Assembly (NCBI RefSeq): GCF_003945595.2
Contig: NW_024104552.1
Coordinates: 496,001-560,000 of the forward strand
Length of the DNA stretch: 64,000 nt
Source of the DNA: Pipra filicauda
Lineage: Eukaryota > Chordata > Aves > Passeriformes > Pipridae
Direction of reading: 5' to 3'
A model generated the notes under the pieces. That model searched no databases. It saw nothing but the letters and a program-made list of their open reading frames with translations, and had not been told where the DNA came from. Both the position numbers and the translations under genes were made by a program. Of this stretch, positions 1-13,000 are shown in pieces (positions within the stretch are counted from its first letter, which is position 1; each line of letters begins with the position of its first letter).

Positions 1-1770
1 AGGTGCCCAGGCTGAACCTCAAAATGCAGCTGGCAGGCTCACCTCATGTCCCACTGTTCAGATGCCACCTCAGTGTCTCTTCCATGTAATGCAACCAAGG
101 CCCTTTCCCAAAGATCCCTCCTGCCCTCACTATACTTTTTCTGCCCTAAGTGGCTGTGACTCACAGGTAAGGGATGAGTCACTTTATAAACCTTCTCTTG
201 CAAAGATTAGGCTTCCTGTTAATCCACAGCTAGTCAAAAATACTTTTGTGCAATGTATCTCACATTTTCAACTGGGAAAAAACCCTGCAGTTGTGATACA
301 TTGCTTTTATATCTATTATATTTAAAAATACAGGCAAATAAAAACAAAGCCCTGAAAATAGTACCTATAATTGCTTTTCATTTGAAGACCCTGCTGTGAA
401 GTTACATGCTAAAGCTCACAGCCCGCTCATCGGACCACTGGAAAGGACTAGGTCAAATACAGATTCTTTTTCAAGGGTGATAAAAGTTAGGATGGGCAGC
501 CAATAAGGCAAATCTGCATATGTATCAGGAGGAGAGATGGGGCAGATAAACTGTTAGGGAGAGTGGTAGCTGCAGGTCCTTTCTCCCCAGGGGTTGCCAA
601 TACAGACAAGGAGAGTTAGAAGGACAGAGTGATAGATTAGATAAGGTGAGTGCTACAGCATCTTTATTCTTGTAGATAACTTTGTGTTGTATACAATGAG
701 AAGAGCTTCATTTGGAATGCAAATGGTTTGTAGTGGCTTCACCAGCAGCTACTGCGTAAAAAGTCTCATTTTCATTTACAAAAGTATTCTGTGAAAAGGT
801 CCATTGCTCTGATGATACCTTGCAATGATACCATACAGAGGCCTGTTCTTGTCTGTTGAGCTGCTAGGGAGCTAGCATTATTTAGAAGTAATGTTCTTCT
901 AAACTAGCTGATTCTTCAATTAAAAAAAAAATTATTATTGTAAGGCTATAAAAAAAATGGCCTTTTAAAATTAATCTCAAAATGTGGCAATTAATTAATG
1001 ATAGAGTGGTCAAGTTTCATGTATTGGCCTTGGATTATCATATTCAATCCCTTTCAGTCTTTTTCCATGGCAAAATAAATTCCTGCTACCACAAGCCCAT
1101 GTGCATTCCATACTGTGTGGTTTTACCCCTTTACTTCAGCATTTGCTTTTAGTAAGCTATTTAATTTGGTCTTGGCATTTACACACTGCAGGAAACTATT
1201 AATACGTGAAGCATCCCTTTTCACAGATATGAGCTCCTAATTAAACACGGAGTAGATTATGTCTGCCTTTATAGCCTTGATTAATTCCAACAAGTTAATC
1301 TTTATCTCCATACCCAATACAGGGAACTGTTTGGGGTGCTTGTTTATCCCACTAAAACCGCTCTCACTGAACAGTGCCTCTAAATGAAGTTTGAGGAGAG
1401 AGGGACTGGTTGTCTCCACAGCAGCTTTCTTGGCTCTTGCAATAGCTCCGCAAGTCCTCCAATTACAGGAGCTTGGGCCAAACAGAGAATAGACTGAAGA
1501 AAGATGCCTCCCATCTCATCACCTGGCTTCACGGTTACTTCCTCAAGTCCTGACGGTGTGAGCAAAAAAGCTCCCTGACGCACAAGAGACAAACAGGGCT
1601 TAGGAAATATAAGTGGCGGATTCCTCCAGCCAATACACAAAATACTGCTTGAACACTGGTGGAAGAACTGTCTCTCACCTGTGACAGGTCTCCTGCATGT
1701 GAGAAAGACCTGGCTCTTGGCCTTTGTGTGTTTCCACTTAGGAGCTCACAAACCTCATCTGACAATAACA
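1..1770. other. non-coding, nothing recognised
   Basis: Unique AT-rich sequence. Short open frames are of chance length and composition. No repeat family or exon recognised. Confidence 0.6.
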
Positions 1771-1853
1771 CAGAATCACAGAATCATTGAGGTTGAAAAA
1801 GACCCTTAAGATCATCAAATACAAACATAATTGTAAGATTACCAAGTTCACCA
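1771..1853 (-). mobile_element. CR1 LINE 3' fragment
   Basis: CAGAATCACAGAATCATTGA at the left is the reverse complement of a CR1 3' tail, followed by GGTTGAAAAAGACCC and AAGATCATCAA, the standard avian CR1 3' UTR. It is a short, 5'-truncated, diverged copy. Confidence 0.85.
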
Positions 1854-4800
1854 ATGGAAATTGATTCCATTTCAATTAGTTATTATTATTTTTCTGCTTC
1901 TATTGCAAAACCACTTAGAGGTACCAACTGCAGTTGATGCCTGATCATATAGAAACTACAAGCATGAGCAGATAAACTTCATCTTTGTGGAGAAGTGACG
2001 CTGCTTTAAGTTGGAGGCTGTCTGTGATTAATAAATTAGTGTGAAGTAGCTAGAGTGTGAATTTGCAGCCCACAAGCTAGGCTGCATTAGCCTTTTGCAT
2101 GGTCACTGTGAAAGCAGAGTAAGTTACTGTAATAGTTACTGTATACTAATGACACCCATAAAGAATATAGCACAAAGTAGCTAGTGAACTATATATTCAC
2201 ATCCTAGCTAAGTATCCACTTATTTCTTCAATGCATCAATGTACAACCTAAATTAGAAACCATACGAGTTGGTGCAACCCATGTTTTTTTTTGTGCTGCA
2301 ACAAAAATAAAACTGGAAGCACTAACAGGCTAAGATAGGAACAGGAGATGAGGAACCTGTACTCCAGTAATCTACGTGAGGATCAGCACTCAGCTCTTTT
2401 CCAACCCAGCTTCTCCATCTGCTCTTCCCTGCACCGACGCTCAGTGTCCTGTCCCATGACTCAGGTGTCCAACCCTGCTCCCTGGTTTGGTCACTCACTT
2501 CCCTACTTCTTCAGGGTTTATTGTAGCCCAATGATGGCCCCAGCATGGATCAGCAGAGCAGCCTGTTTCCTGCATGCTTGCTGACTTTCCCCTGAACTGC
2601 CCCATGATCATCACAGACAAACGAAAGAATTTCCAGTTCAGTGAGTTTAATTATTTTTTATTTAAGGCTTGTTAAAAGCTTTTTCCTTCTGATGTAACTA
2701 ATGTGAACGTGCAGGAAATGATCACTTAAACCCAAGAAGAGTCTGAGTGGACACTTGCCCTGGCTGGAGACACAGAGTGCCATGTTAAGCCATGCTGTGT
2801 GAAGTTTTCAGAATACCATTTTCTGCCAGATTCTAACTCATGATATGCAATTTTTCCCATCTCCCCAAGCCAGAGCCGTGGGATCTCCCTGGTTCCTGGC
2901 CCCATGAGAGGAGGGTAAGGTGGGTGCCCCATGCTGAGTCACAGAATAGAACCCAAGGGGGATGTTATAAAACACTTGACCTCCAGCCTGAGATGTGTGC
3001 CTCTCCTGATGCCAGTGCCAGCCCATGAGTCCTGATGCGGTGTGTCCCTTATGACATCTGCTCTGCTTTCCAGGCTTAAAAACAGGGAATAAAAGGAGAA
3101 TAAAAGCCCTGCAAGTTTTCCAAAGCAGAATCTTTTTGTCACCCCATGTCTGTATAATCTGTCTCTTGGCTAGGGCCTGCAGAGTGCTGCCAGCAGGAAT
3201 ACCAATGCAGCATTACTCATCCTCACCATCCCTAGCAATACTGTTCACCAGAGATGTGTTTCTTTCACATGTGTAAGACAATTTCCAAAACAAAGGATTT
3301 AAATACACATTACTAATCTTATTTGGATTCTGTCCAGAAGAACTAAACAAAAGCCTTTTAAATAATAAGATAATATAGTAAAATCAAACTACTATGTTTT
3401 AGAAATATCTATTCAAAACTGTAAGAAATAACTGCTAGAAATATTCGGACACATACCAGCAGTTCTGTCATTTGGGCACATATATTATGGGTTTTCTTGA
3501 GACTAACCCTTTGCTCATATTTTTTCCACTCAGTTTCTCTCACGAGCCTGGCTGTTATTTCCCCATTCGCTCTCTGGTTAATCACATTCTCTTCTCAACT
3601 TCCTCCTTGCTCTGTTTGTATGTCCACTTTTGGGATCATGCCTTTACCTTTTCACTATCTGCCTTGCTTGGGTGTTTGCTCAGAAAAGAAGCATTTCTTG
3701 CTATGGGACCTCAGCACTGGTGGCCGCCTCTGCTCCCCTCCATGGAGCTACTCCTCAGCTTTGCCCCTAGGAGCTTTGGAAAGCTGAATTAATGAGCATG
3801 GACAGCATCATTTTGAAAGATGCAAAGCAGTTTACAAAAGATGAAAAGATGTGTTTTTACCGAATCAAAGCCTCTGCAAGGGTAAAGACACCTCTTGGCC
3901 CTCTGAAAGAAGCAGAGCTCTTTCAGGAGAGATTTTGTGCCTAACCTTTTATAATGCTCTGTTCTGTAAATTACAATAAAACTAAATTCTATTATGTGAA
4001 ACTAGCACCCTCCTCATCTCTCCAGCTTTGAGTTACGTGCTGAAAGCTCCAATTGCAGCCACTTGAGTGATGGGACAGGACTGGCTACAAAGTCAGCTGG
4101 CAACATTATGAGGACTATTTTGGTTGCAGGCAGCAGCTAAGTCCTGTTAGTGGAGGGGCTGTCGAAGCTGCCTGGCTTTGCTGTTCTGCAGAGAAGGCTC
4201 AGCAAGGCCAAGCTCTGCCCCACACCCAGGCTCCTACTACAGATCGAGTTCAGGGCTCCATTGCTGTGCTGTGTTATCTGAGGGGCTTCTGCAGCCCTGC
4301 CAGTCATCATGTCCACTGCCGAACACTTCCCTAGGAACCTACTGCAGTGCCGAGTATGAAAAAAACGTTTTGAGAGAAAGAAGTCTTCAAATAATGCAAT
4401 TGCTCACACCCACACCTAAAAAAGGAAAATATTTATAAACAATTCTACCATTATTTATATAGTTTCCATGGCTCTCCTCTGTCAAACTCCATCTGTGCTT
4501 TCCATGAGACCATCTTCCTGATGCTGCATTTACTCTCTTGCTGTAACTTTTCACAGATAAGGGAGGGATTTCATTCATAATTTTGACTGAACAAACTGCA
4601 AGAAGGAGGAAACGTCACTCCTCAACGATGACACATTTAAGCTAAATTATTATAAGATCCTATACCTGAGAGGGGTAACAATACAGAAAAAGTCAATGGT
4701 TACAGCAAAGGCCTCTTGTCTACACCATAACGTCTTGAGGTGCTGCTGTATCAGACAATGTTTCCTGCTGGAAGTTGGTTGTGAGTGAGGAGGCTACTGT

Positions 4801-7713
4801 GTAAAAGGGGGTCAGAAAAGGTCAGCATGTTTCCCTGTCCAGCAGAAGGGCAGTGGTGTGTCACACAAGAATCAGGTCACTCCTGTGCACAGAAGACTTT
4901 CATTTCCTGCCCTTGTTCTTGCACATGACATGCATTTTAGGTACAGGGTAGCACTTCTACCCACTCTCCAAACACCATTTCTACTCATTTGTGCTGCTGT
5001 TACATAGGAAATGATAACTGTGGTGCAGAGTGTTTCCTGCAGGTTAATGGCTGGATGGGAGCAAATGGTGGTCTGTAAGTAAGGTGAAGGATATTAACTC
5101 CAAACAGTCAATAAATCTTTAGGAAATGCCCTGACCTCAGCTAGTTATTGCCATAAAAATTGGGAAAAAAATCCCCATTTTTTCTGTATGACATAGCCAC
5201 CACTGGTATGCATAGAATATATATTAGTAAATCCTTTGGCTCTCTCTCAGGGCTGTAGTCATCATAATTTGCTATTCTGAGGAAAAGACATGTTGATGTG
5301 CTGGGAAGAGTGGGGAAAGGAAACCATGATTGCTTTGAAAACTGCAGTCAGAAATTAGGCTTAGTTTTTCGTTTTCTAAAATGTCTTCCTTATAGCATCA
5401 GTTTTTTAATTCTTACTGTTGTTTAGAATTTTAGGCTCCAGTCCTCAGAGCCATTTACTTCATCCCTTCTCTTGGGTAGCTCCTATTACTTTTTTCTCAG
5501 AGGATTCACCAGGATATGACTGTGTGGTGTTTGTGTGACATACGTGTGTGTGCAGAGGAGGAAATGAGAACAGAATCAGCATTTGAAAAGGATGTTACAA
5601 CACAGATAACCAGCAAGCAGCTCTGAATGTAGATAGTAATGGACAAACTACACCTCTGCTCGAAGAGGAGGTTATAAAGGTGAGAAGCTTAACAGGAAGG
5701 TAGCTACATCTACTTAATTCTTAGCACTTTAGTGAGATCTGCCCTGCACAACCTTTTTTCTCCTGTGCCTTTCATTACAGTGTGTGCTCCTTCTATCAAT
5801 ATACTTTATAGACATTTTATTGCTTTTAAGAACATCTCAGAAAGGACTTCAGCTTATATAAGGACTAACAAGATTTCAATACCCTGTGTCCTTGCCCCTC
5901 ACAAGACATCACTGCACAAACTATTCCAAGGAATTCTTTCAGAAGGGATACCTTGCTGTTGCCCATAAATCTAAGGGCAAGCAGATGAAAAAATTAAAAC
6001 TGTGGTGACACTAAATGATTCAAATTAATTAAATAAGGCATCAGAGTATTTTAACAAATGCTATCCTACCATGCAACTCAGCAGTATTTGAAAGATAATG
6101 CTATTGTATTTCCATCAGAGTCAGTAGTAGATGCAATAGTCTTTGGATAAGATCTTCTGCCTCCTGGCAGGCTCTTGAGAAGATGGAGGCAAGACCAATG
6201 CCTGAAGTGACTTGGAGGATGATGAAGGCACTGTATAGTCCAGCCCAATTTAGGTACTGATGATGGACATTGGAAAATATCTTCCCTTTCAAAGTTTGGC
6301 AAAATTGTGGATTAAAGACAAATGCTACACTTGTATTATTAGAGCAGCTCTAGTTACAGGACTAGGGAGAGCCACGAGATTTAACAGGTCTGGTCCAGTC
6401 ATTTATAGGTGGAACTAAATTGCCACACATGCCACTCTTTCTGTCCTTTTTGTTAATCTTCTTCTCTGCTTGCTCAACACTATTCACAAATGTTAAGTTC
6501 ACCGACAGTGAAGCTTGCTTTTTCACACAGTGTTGCATGGATTTAATCCGTGCATTCCTAGGGACTTGCAAACCACAGGTTGAAAATTGTTAATCTCTCC
6601 CTCTGCATAGACCTTGCATAAGCCAAGAGCACCTCCTCTGCACAATCCCTCGTGGTTTTCTTAAACAATTGCTATCCTCTGTGATCAAGATGCCTTTGCA
6701 CACAAGATGATGCACATCAGCCACACCACTGCCTTGTTACTATCCATGTAATTCTCATCTCTCCACTGCAGAAGGTGAATATTTTTGCCAGGCCTTTTAC
6801 ATGCTGACCAGCAGTTCAAGTAGATCACCAGTCTGCAGAAGCTGTTGCCTTTACTCTTCAAACCTATATTCTCTGTGTTTGCAAAAGAGACCTTCTTGTG
6901 ACCCTTTCTGGCATTATAACTTCATCACTGAGTTTCTCTCCATGAAGGCTGGGAAAGCACTGGGAGATAGCAGATATCCTATCTACTGCCCTTGAACCAG
7001 TTGCTTAGCCTGTGTTGTTTGTCAAGACCACTGATCCTACCATACCTGGGAAGCTTTTGGAAGCCAACCTTACCTGCCTCCAGCAATATCACAGGCTACT
7101 TTGTGAACCACATAGGGCTTTCCTAAGGCACACCTAACAGGTCACAGCTGTTCCAGACACTGAGAAGTGGCTTGCTCTTCAGACACGCTCCTCTGTGTTG
7201 TGAATCTTTTGAGAAGGACCTAATTTCACTGATCAGCCATCTCTGGTGACCTATGTAGCTTAGCATCTCACCTTTCTTAGGCACCACCAACAGCATTGAC
7301 TTTCCTCATTCTTTATTTAAGAATCTTTCTTTTTTTTTCTTTCTGCGTGTTATATAGCACATGTGACTTTCTGAATAGACCAGCTCCTCCTCCTTGCAAA
7401 GCCATCCCCTCTTTGCACCTTTCTTTTCACTGATTTCTGGATGACACTCTTAACTTCCTCTGCTACAATGCAATCCTCATCATCATTCGCCTTGTATAGT
7501 TCTATATTTTGGAATATTATCTTGTCTTTAGAGTGCCTTTTCCTGAGATCATCAGTTGTTCAGCACTGGTGATCTAAAGTCTGATGTGCAGTACTTTCTA
7601 CTTAGTCCTTATTATTTTAAATAAATTATTTTAAATACCTCTCAGCTTGAAAAATCTGAAGATAATTCCGCCATTTTGAAGTTCCCAGAAAAATGGTTTA
7701 TTTACAGCTAAGG
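1854..7713. other. non-coding, nothing recognised
   Basis: Unique intergenic or intronic DNA. A short GT-rich patch lies near 5.53 kb. Open frames up to about 106 codons lack splice-consistent ends or familiar protein motifs. Confidence 0.55.
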
Positions 7714-9127
7714 TCATCATCATCATGGCTAGGTTTTGTGAACGAAGATTTGGGGAGGGCTCTACCCACATTTGATACAAGTGCACTGGTGGCTAAAAAG
7801 GCCAATACGAGATAGACAGATCTGGTTGCAAAAGGCACAGCAGAAAAACTCCCCAGGTGGTATATTCTGCAAGACACGATTCTTTCTGCGTTGTCTTTTC
7901 TCCTCAAGGGTGATCCTGCGTGCGTTCTCAAAGGAAGCAGCAGTGTTAAAGATGGTGTGTCTCCAGACCTCCCGATGGGAGGCCAGAGTAGACCAGTTAT
8001 GGTGATCAATATGGCCAAGGCTGAGATGTTGTTTCAGGGAGTCCTTGTATCTTCTCTTCGGGGCTCCTCTCTTGTGGCAGCTGGTGGCAAGTTCACCATA
8101 AAGCAAGATCTTAGGGAGGCGGTGGTCCTTCATCCTGGAGATGTGCCCTGCCCAACGCAGCTCTGTTCTCAGCAACATGGCCTCAATACTTGTGATAGCT
8201 GCCTGTTTTAGAACAGACGTGTTAGTCACATAATCTGACCAGTAGATGTTTAGTATGGAGGCAGCGTTGATGGAAGCGTTTTAAGAGTCGCAGGTGGTGG
8301 CGGTAGATGACCCATGATTCGGATCCATATAAAAGAGTAGACAGCACTATGGTTCTGTAAACATTAATCTTGGTACTTTTCTTCGGGTGTTTATTACACC
8401 AAACTCTTTTATGGAGTTTTCCGAAGGCACTGTATGCCTTGCTAACCTGTTGTCTATCTCTCCATCAATCCTACTGTCTGAGAAGTTGATGCTTCCAAGA
8501 TAATTAAACTGCTGGACTGATTTGAGCTCTGATTCGCCAGTGGTGATATGGGGATGATGGAAGACTTCCTGAGGTGGTGGTTGATAGAGAACTTCTGTCT
8601 TCTTTAAGCTGACTTCCAGCCCAAAAAGCTCAGCAGCCTCTGCAAAGCAGGATGTTAAACGCTGCAGAGCTACTTCTGTGTGGGCAACAAGGGCGGTGTC
8701 ATCAGCATAAAGCAGCTCCTGGACAAGATGATTTAAGGTCTTGGTGTGGGCCTTCAGTCACCTTAGGTTGAAAAGGCTTCCATCAGTACGGTATCGAATG
8801 TAGATACCGTCCTGATCATCGAGGTCTGCCGTGGCCCTTTGGAGCACCATGCTGAAAAAGATCGTGAATAGGGTTGGAGTGAGAACGCAGCCTTGTTACA
8901 CACCATCGGTAATTAGAAAGGGCTCAGAAAGTGCATTGCCATATCTGACTTGGCCGTGTGCTGATCCTCATGAAGTGAGATGATCATTTTAAGGAACTTG
9001 GGGGGATATCCTAAACATTCCAAAATCTGCCATGGACCTTTTCTGCTCACAGTGTCGAAAGCCTTGGTGAGATCAACAAAGGTTACATAGAGACCTTTGT
9101 TCTGTTCCCTACACTTCTCTTGCTTAC
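7714..9127 (-). mobile_element. 5'-truncated RTE-type non-LTR retrotransposon
   Basis: A LINE unlike CR1, sense on the minus strand. It begins within the reverse-transcriptase coding region (KCREQNKGL at about 9.11 kb) and ends after the coding region with only about 35 bases of 3' UTR followed by a short (ATG/GAT)n run at 7714-7726. A very short 3' UTR with a trinucleotide tail is characteristic of the RTE group and unlike the octamer tail of CR1. Total length is about 1.4 kb, so most of the endonuclease half is missing. Families of this type in birds include AviRTE, known from certain bird lineages and parasitic nematodes; older RTE or RTE-X lineages are the alternative. I cannot assign the family without a search. 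Confidence 0.75.
7762..9125 (-). pseudogene. reverse-transcriptase pseudogene of the RTE-like element
   Basis: Conserved RT blocks are readable in order on the minus strand: FVDLTKAFDTV (9049-9083), QGCVLTPTLF (from 8895 leftward), YADD within LLYADDTALVAHTE (8698-8709) and KKTEVLYQPPP (about 8.59 kb). The C-terminal frame 7762-8229 (155 codons) carries LRWAGHISRMKDHRLPK, a KRRYKDSLKQHL block and a terminal Cys/His cluster CAFCNQICLSRIGLFSHQ, typical of many RTE-like polymerases. The gene is broken: in-frame stops occur at 8896-8898 (TAA just before QGC) and 8758-8760 (TGA, probable CpG decay), and there are further stops and at least one frameshift between about 8.23 and 8.40 kb. The catalytic YADD is intact but no full protein can be made. 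Confidence 0.8.
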
Positions 9128-9844
9128 CTCTGCCTTTTCACAGGCCAGGATATCTTCTAATATCTAGGTACCTTAACCACTTCTGTAGCATATTCAAGGC
9201 AGAACTTTTCAGGATCTGTAGATATTCCTCTGCACTTTGTTTGGGGCTTGTGCCAAAAGCTTGTGGCTCACCATCTTCTCACAGTCCAATTTTGTCATAG
9301 GTATCTGTGGCATCTTCTACTGATAATTTGATTTTCCTTCACTGCTTATGCTGCTATGAAGCAACAGGAAATTTTCTGGAACCTTTATCACTGAGATAAA
9401 CAAGGGACAAGTGGTTTTAAGGGAAGAATCACTCATGATACTGTCAATAGCAGCTGGAATATTTCAGGTCAATTTTCTATTTAGCTTGAGCACAATAACG
9501 CGCATGCAGATGATGTAGTAGAAACTTCTGAAGAGAAAGAATCATTCACTTATTGGTTTTTGGTTTTGGCTCCATGTTTGCACTTACTCCTGCAAGCTCC
9601 TAGCACATGGATAGTCCGAAGTGCACAAACATTTCTCTCAGACTGCTCTCTAGGCTCCTGCCTTTGCAACAGAATCATTTGATCTCCTGAATCATACAGA
9701 TAGTATGAATGGTTCATGTAGGTACACAACAGACACAGGCCAACTAACCTCTGAGCTCCTCTAGCACCTTCACAAGTTCTTTAAAAACAGAATCTGTATA
9801 TGACAGAGTCAGGGCACTTAAGGACTCCAAACTTCACTTACTCA
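9128..9844. other. non-coding between LINE copies
   Basis: Unique sequence between the RTE-like element and a CR1 copy. No target-site duplication of the RTE tail was found here. Confidence 0.5.
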
Positions 9845-10072
9845 AAACAAAAAAAGGTTCTTCACCCAGAGGGTGGTCATGTACTGCAACAGGCTCCACA
9901 GCGAAGCGGTCATAACACCAAGGCTGGCAGTGTTTAAGAAGTGTTTGAATGATACTCTCAGAGACACAGTGTGACTCTTGGGGATGGTCCTGTGCAGAGA
10001 TAAGGGTTGGACTCAATGATCCTTGTAAGTCCCTTCCAACATGGCATATTCTGTGATTCTGTGTTTCTGTGA
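9845..10072 (+). mobile_element. CR1 LINE 3' fragment
   Basis: A sense copy. AAAAGGTTCTTCACCCAGAG at the left leads through GTTGGACTCAATGATCCTTG to the tail ATTCTGTGATTCTGTG near 10.05-10.07 kb. It is 5'-truncated with a recognisable octamer tail. Confidence 0.9.
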
Positions 10073-13000
10073 AATTAAAAAAGTCTCACAAAACTAAAAC
10101 TTCAGAGAGATGTTATAAACAAATAAATAAATATTTTTGCTCTGTATAATATTGCTCTTTGCAGAAGCATCTAGTTCAGAGTAGGCATGAAGAATCTAAA
10201 CTTAATTTACATAACCTATGATACAAACCCCATTTTGTGAATTAGAGGAGCACTGGGCAGAGACACAAGCACAGAATTACGTGGTAAACCAAACGCATAA
10301 ACCATTTATTATTTAGTAGGGCTTCTGTAATACAATTCTTGACATTGACTCATTTATGAAGTTCAGTAAGAAAGCAATTGAATTCTTGTGTGAAGAAAAT
10401 AAGCTTTCATATTCAGCTACTATGCCAGCAAATATTGAAACTAAGAAACATGAGATGAAAAGATGTCATAATGTTCTTAACCACTGCTCAATAAATATTG
10501 ACTGAAGTACATCAAAGCAAATGAAGGAAGGTACACAGAGTAATGGTGAAAGATGACACGCAGATTCAGGTTTCTCAGGCCACCAGAGCTTGCACATTAT
10601 AGGCAGCAGGAATGAGAGCTCCCCTTTGCATGAAACTCATCCTCCTCCTGAACATTCATGGCAAACCATTCACACTGCTGCCAGGCTTGGCACTGACAGA
10701 GACTTGGGCTGGCACCACCAATGCTAAGCTACAATAATCCTTTAAAATAAAATTTGCCATGAGACAGCAGGAGGGTTACTCAGAGTGCAAGATCCTGTTT
10801 TCCACACTCATCTGACCATGAGACCCTGCTGGTGCTGTCAGTGGTGATGCCCATGAGCGCCAAATCTAATGGTAGTTTCTCTGACACGAAGCCTTTTGGA
10901 GACTCAGAGGAGACAGTGGAGACAAGATGAGTAGTGTAATTGAAGAATACCCTCTCTTTTCTTTACATCAGACTCAGAGTGTTGGTATAGTGTCTGTGAC
11001 TCTCCCGGAGAGTAGTTTTCTGGCTTCCCACTGTCTGGCATTGTATTCCTAATTCTGCAGCTGAAGTACCTAAGATTGCCTCTCACAGTTCACTGAAATG
11101 CAGTGTGATGCCCAAGGGCTGTACATTTTTCTCTCCTTCATCTCAGAAATGGATATTATTCCCTATTACTAAGGCTACCATTGTAAGTCTCTGGATTTTT
11201 CAATTCTTCACATAAAGTACAGGGATTGTCTTGGGCTTTCACATGTTACTTCATATCCAGTTAATGATGATTTAAGTTAGCGTAAGTATATAGGGGAGTA
11301 TTCTACTTTGCTTAACCTTAAGCAGAATGAATCTTTAAAGTGATGATGTAAAGAAGTGTCACTGATGAGCATACAGCTAAATAATTTTCTCTATTATTCA
11401 TTTCACACACTAAATCATAATAGTTTTTACTCTCATTTTTTTTTGCATTTGCTACTTTTCAAGTTAATGGCTTGCTTTCCTTTTCTGAATCTCATTTTTT
11501 CTAGAAGTGACAATGGAAGTTTTGCATGAGGAAGCTGGAACTTAAAAGCTGATCAGTAACATGTTAAAGAAATTAAAACTTTGTGAGTGAGTAGAGAGAA
11601 GAGTGTTCAGACACAGAGTAAAACTTGGAGTGCAAAGAACACGCCGAGGCTCTCAGCTCTTCTGCGGCCTGAAAAGAACAGCCCCTCTATGGCTTGCTCT
11701 GCGTTGGCTTAGTTCCCGCATTACCAGCAAAACAACTGCTTAGCAACCCGGCTTTTCCCACAACATTTCCTGTGTGCCCAGAAAAAAAGTATAGCACCTA
11801 ATATTCTCTCTGTTTAATCCCCTTATTTGAGAACTGTATTCAGCCCTCTGTACACATGGGAGCTGTAACTAGCAAGGCAATTGCTGTTGTGTCAGTGCAG
11901 ACAAAGTCAAACCAGTCCCGTGATCTGTGCTGCAAGTTGTGCAGCCACACTGTGAGCCCTGAGCAGGTTATCTGTTCATCAGACAGACAGCAAACTTGCT
12001 GCTTCCCTCCACCTCATCTCCCCTAACAAAGGCAGGAAGCCATGGCTGTTAGCAAAAAGGTACTGATATCCTTCCTATTGAGAAACCTGTTCTGTGAACT
12101 GCAAGGGAGCTCTCTAGCACACACTTAGCCATCGGCAAGAGTCCATTTGAAGGCATAAATAATTCAGTCCTCTAAAAAAATAGTGCTGGTTTGAACATGT
12201 GAAGTTGCTTTTTCAGTTACTGCCTTTAAGAAACACTTACAGTCATACAGTATATTTACTAAAAGTTACATTTTCTTTTCTGACATCCCAGCTGCAGCAG
12301 CATCTTGCAACTCAGTATTTAAGGTACTTTCCTCACAGTTTCAGCACCAATAAAAGAAAGAGCTGCCCTGAATCTTATGCAGCTGTTTCTGAGCAATATG
12401 CTGAGGGGACTGCAGAAAACACAAATTTGCTTGTATGTTCTCTGGAAGCACAAGCCTTCTCATCCCTCCAAAAGACAGCACTGTTGGAGAAGTACTGTAA
12501 ATAAGCTGTAACTGGCACAATTAAGAAAGCACTCTTAACCAAACACGCAGAAATTAGGGCAGCAACTTACTTGTCGTCTTCATAACTTCCTCAGGAACAT
12601 TGTCTTTTCAAATGAGTGCAACAGGAAATTGTGGTGATTACGGGTAAGCTGCACGACTGCAGCTCAAACCACCCACTGCAAAGTGCAGAGGCAGTCAGCA
12701 CTGGATTGGTAAGCAACAACAGACAGCCACCTCCCCTTCTTCTTGTACTTTGCATATAAATCTTAAACTGATGCCATGTGGAGAGAAGTGACTTTAACAA
12801 AGATCTACGTGACATATGTCTGAAAAGACTTTATTACTCATGATAGTTCTATGCTCAGAATAGCAATATAAGTAAGCAATAGCATTTACCGCTGTGAAGT
12901 TCTCTGAGACCTACAGATGAAAAGCATCCTAGGCCTGCTACTGTTTAACACTGATTTTATCTGAACAGGTGCAGGTGTCTTTATTAAAGGCAATACTGAC

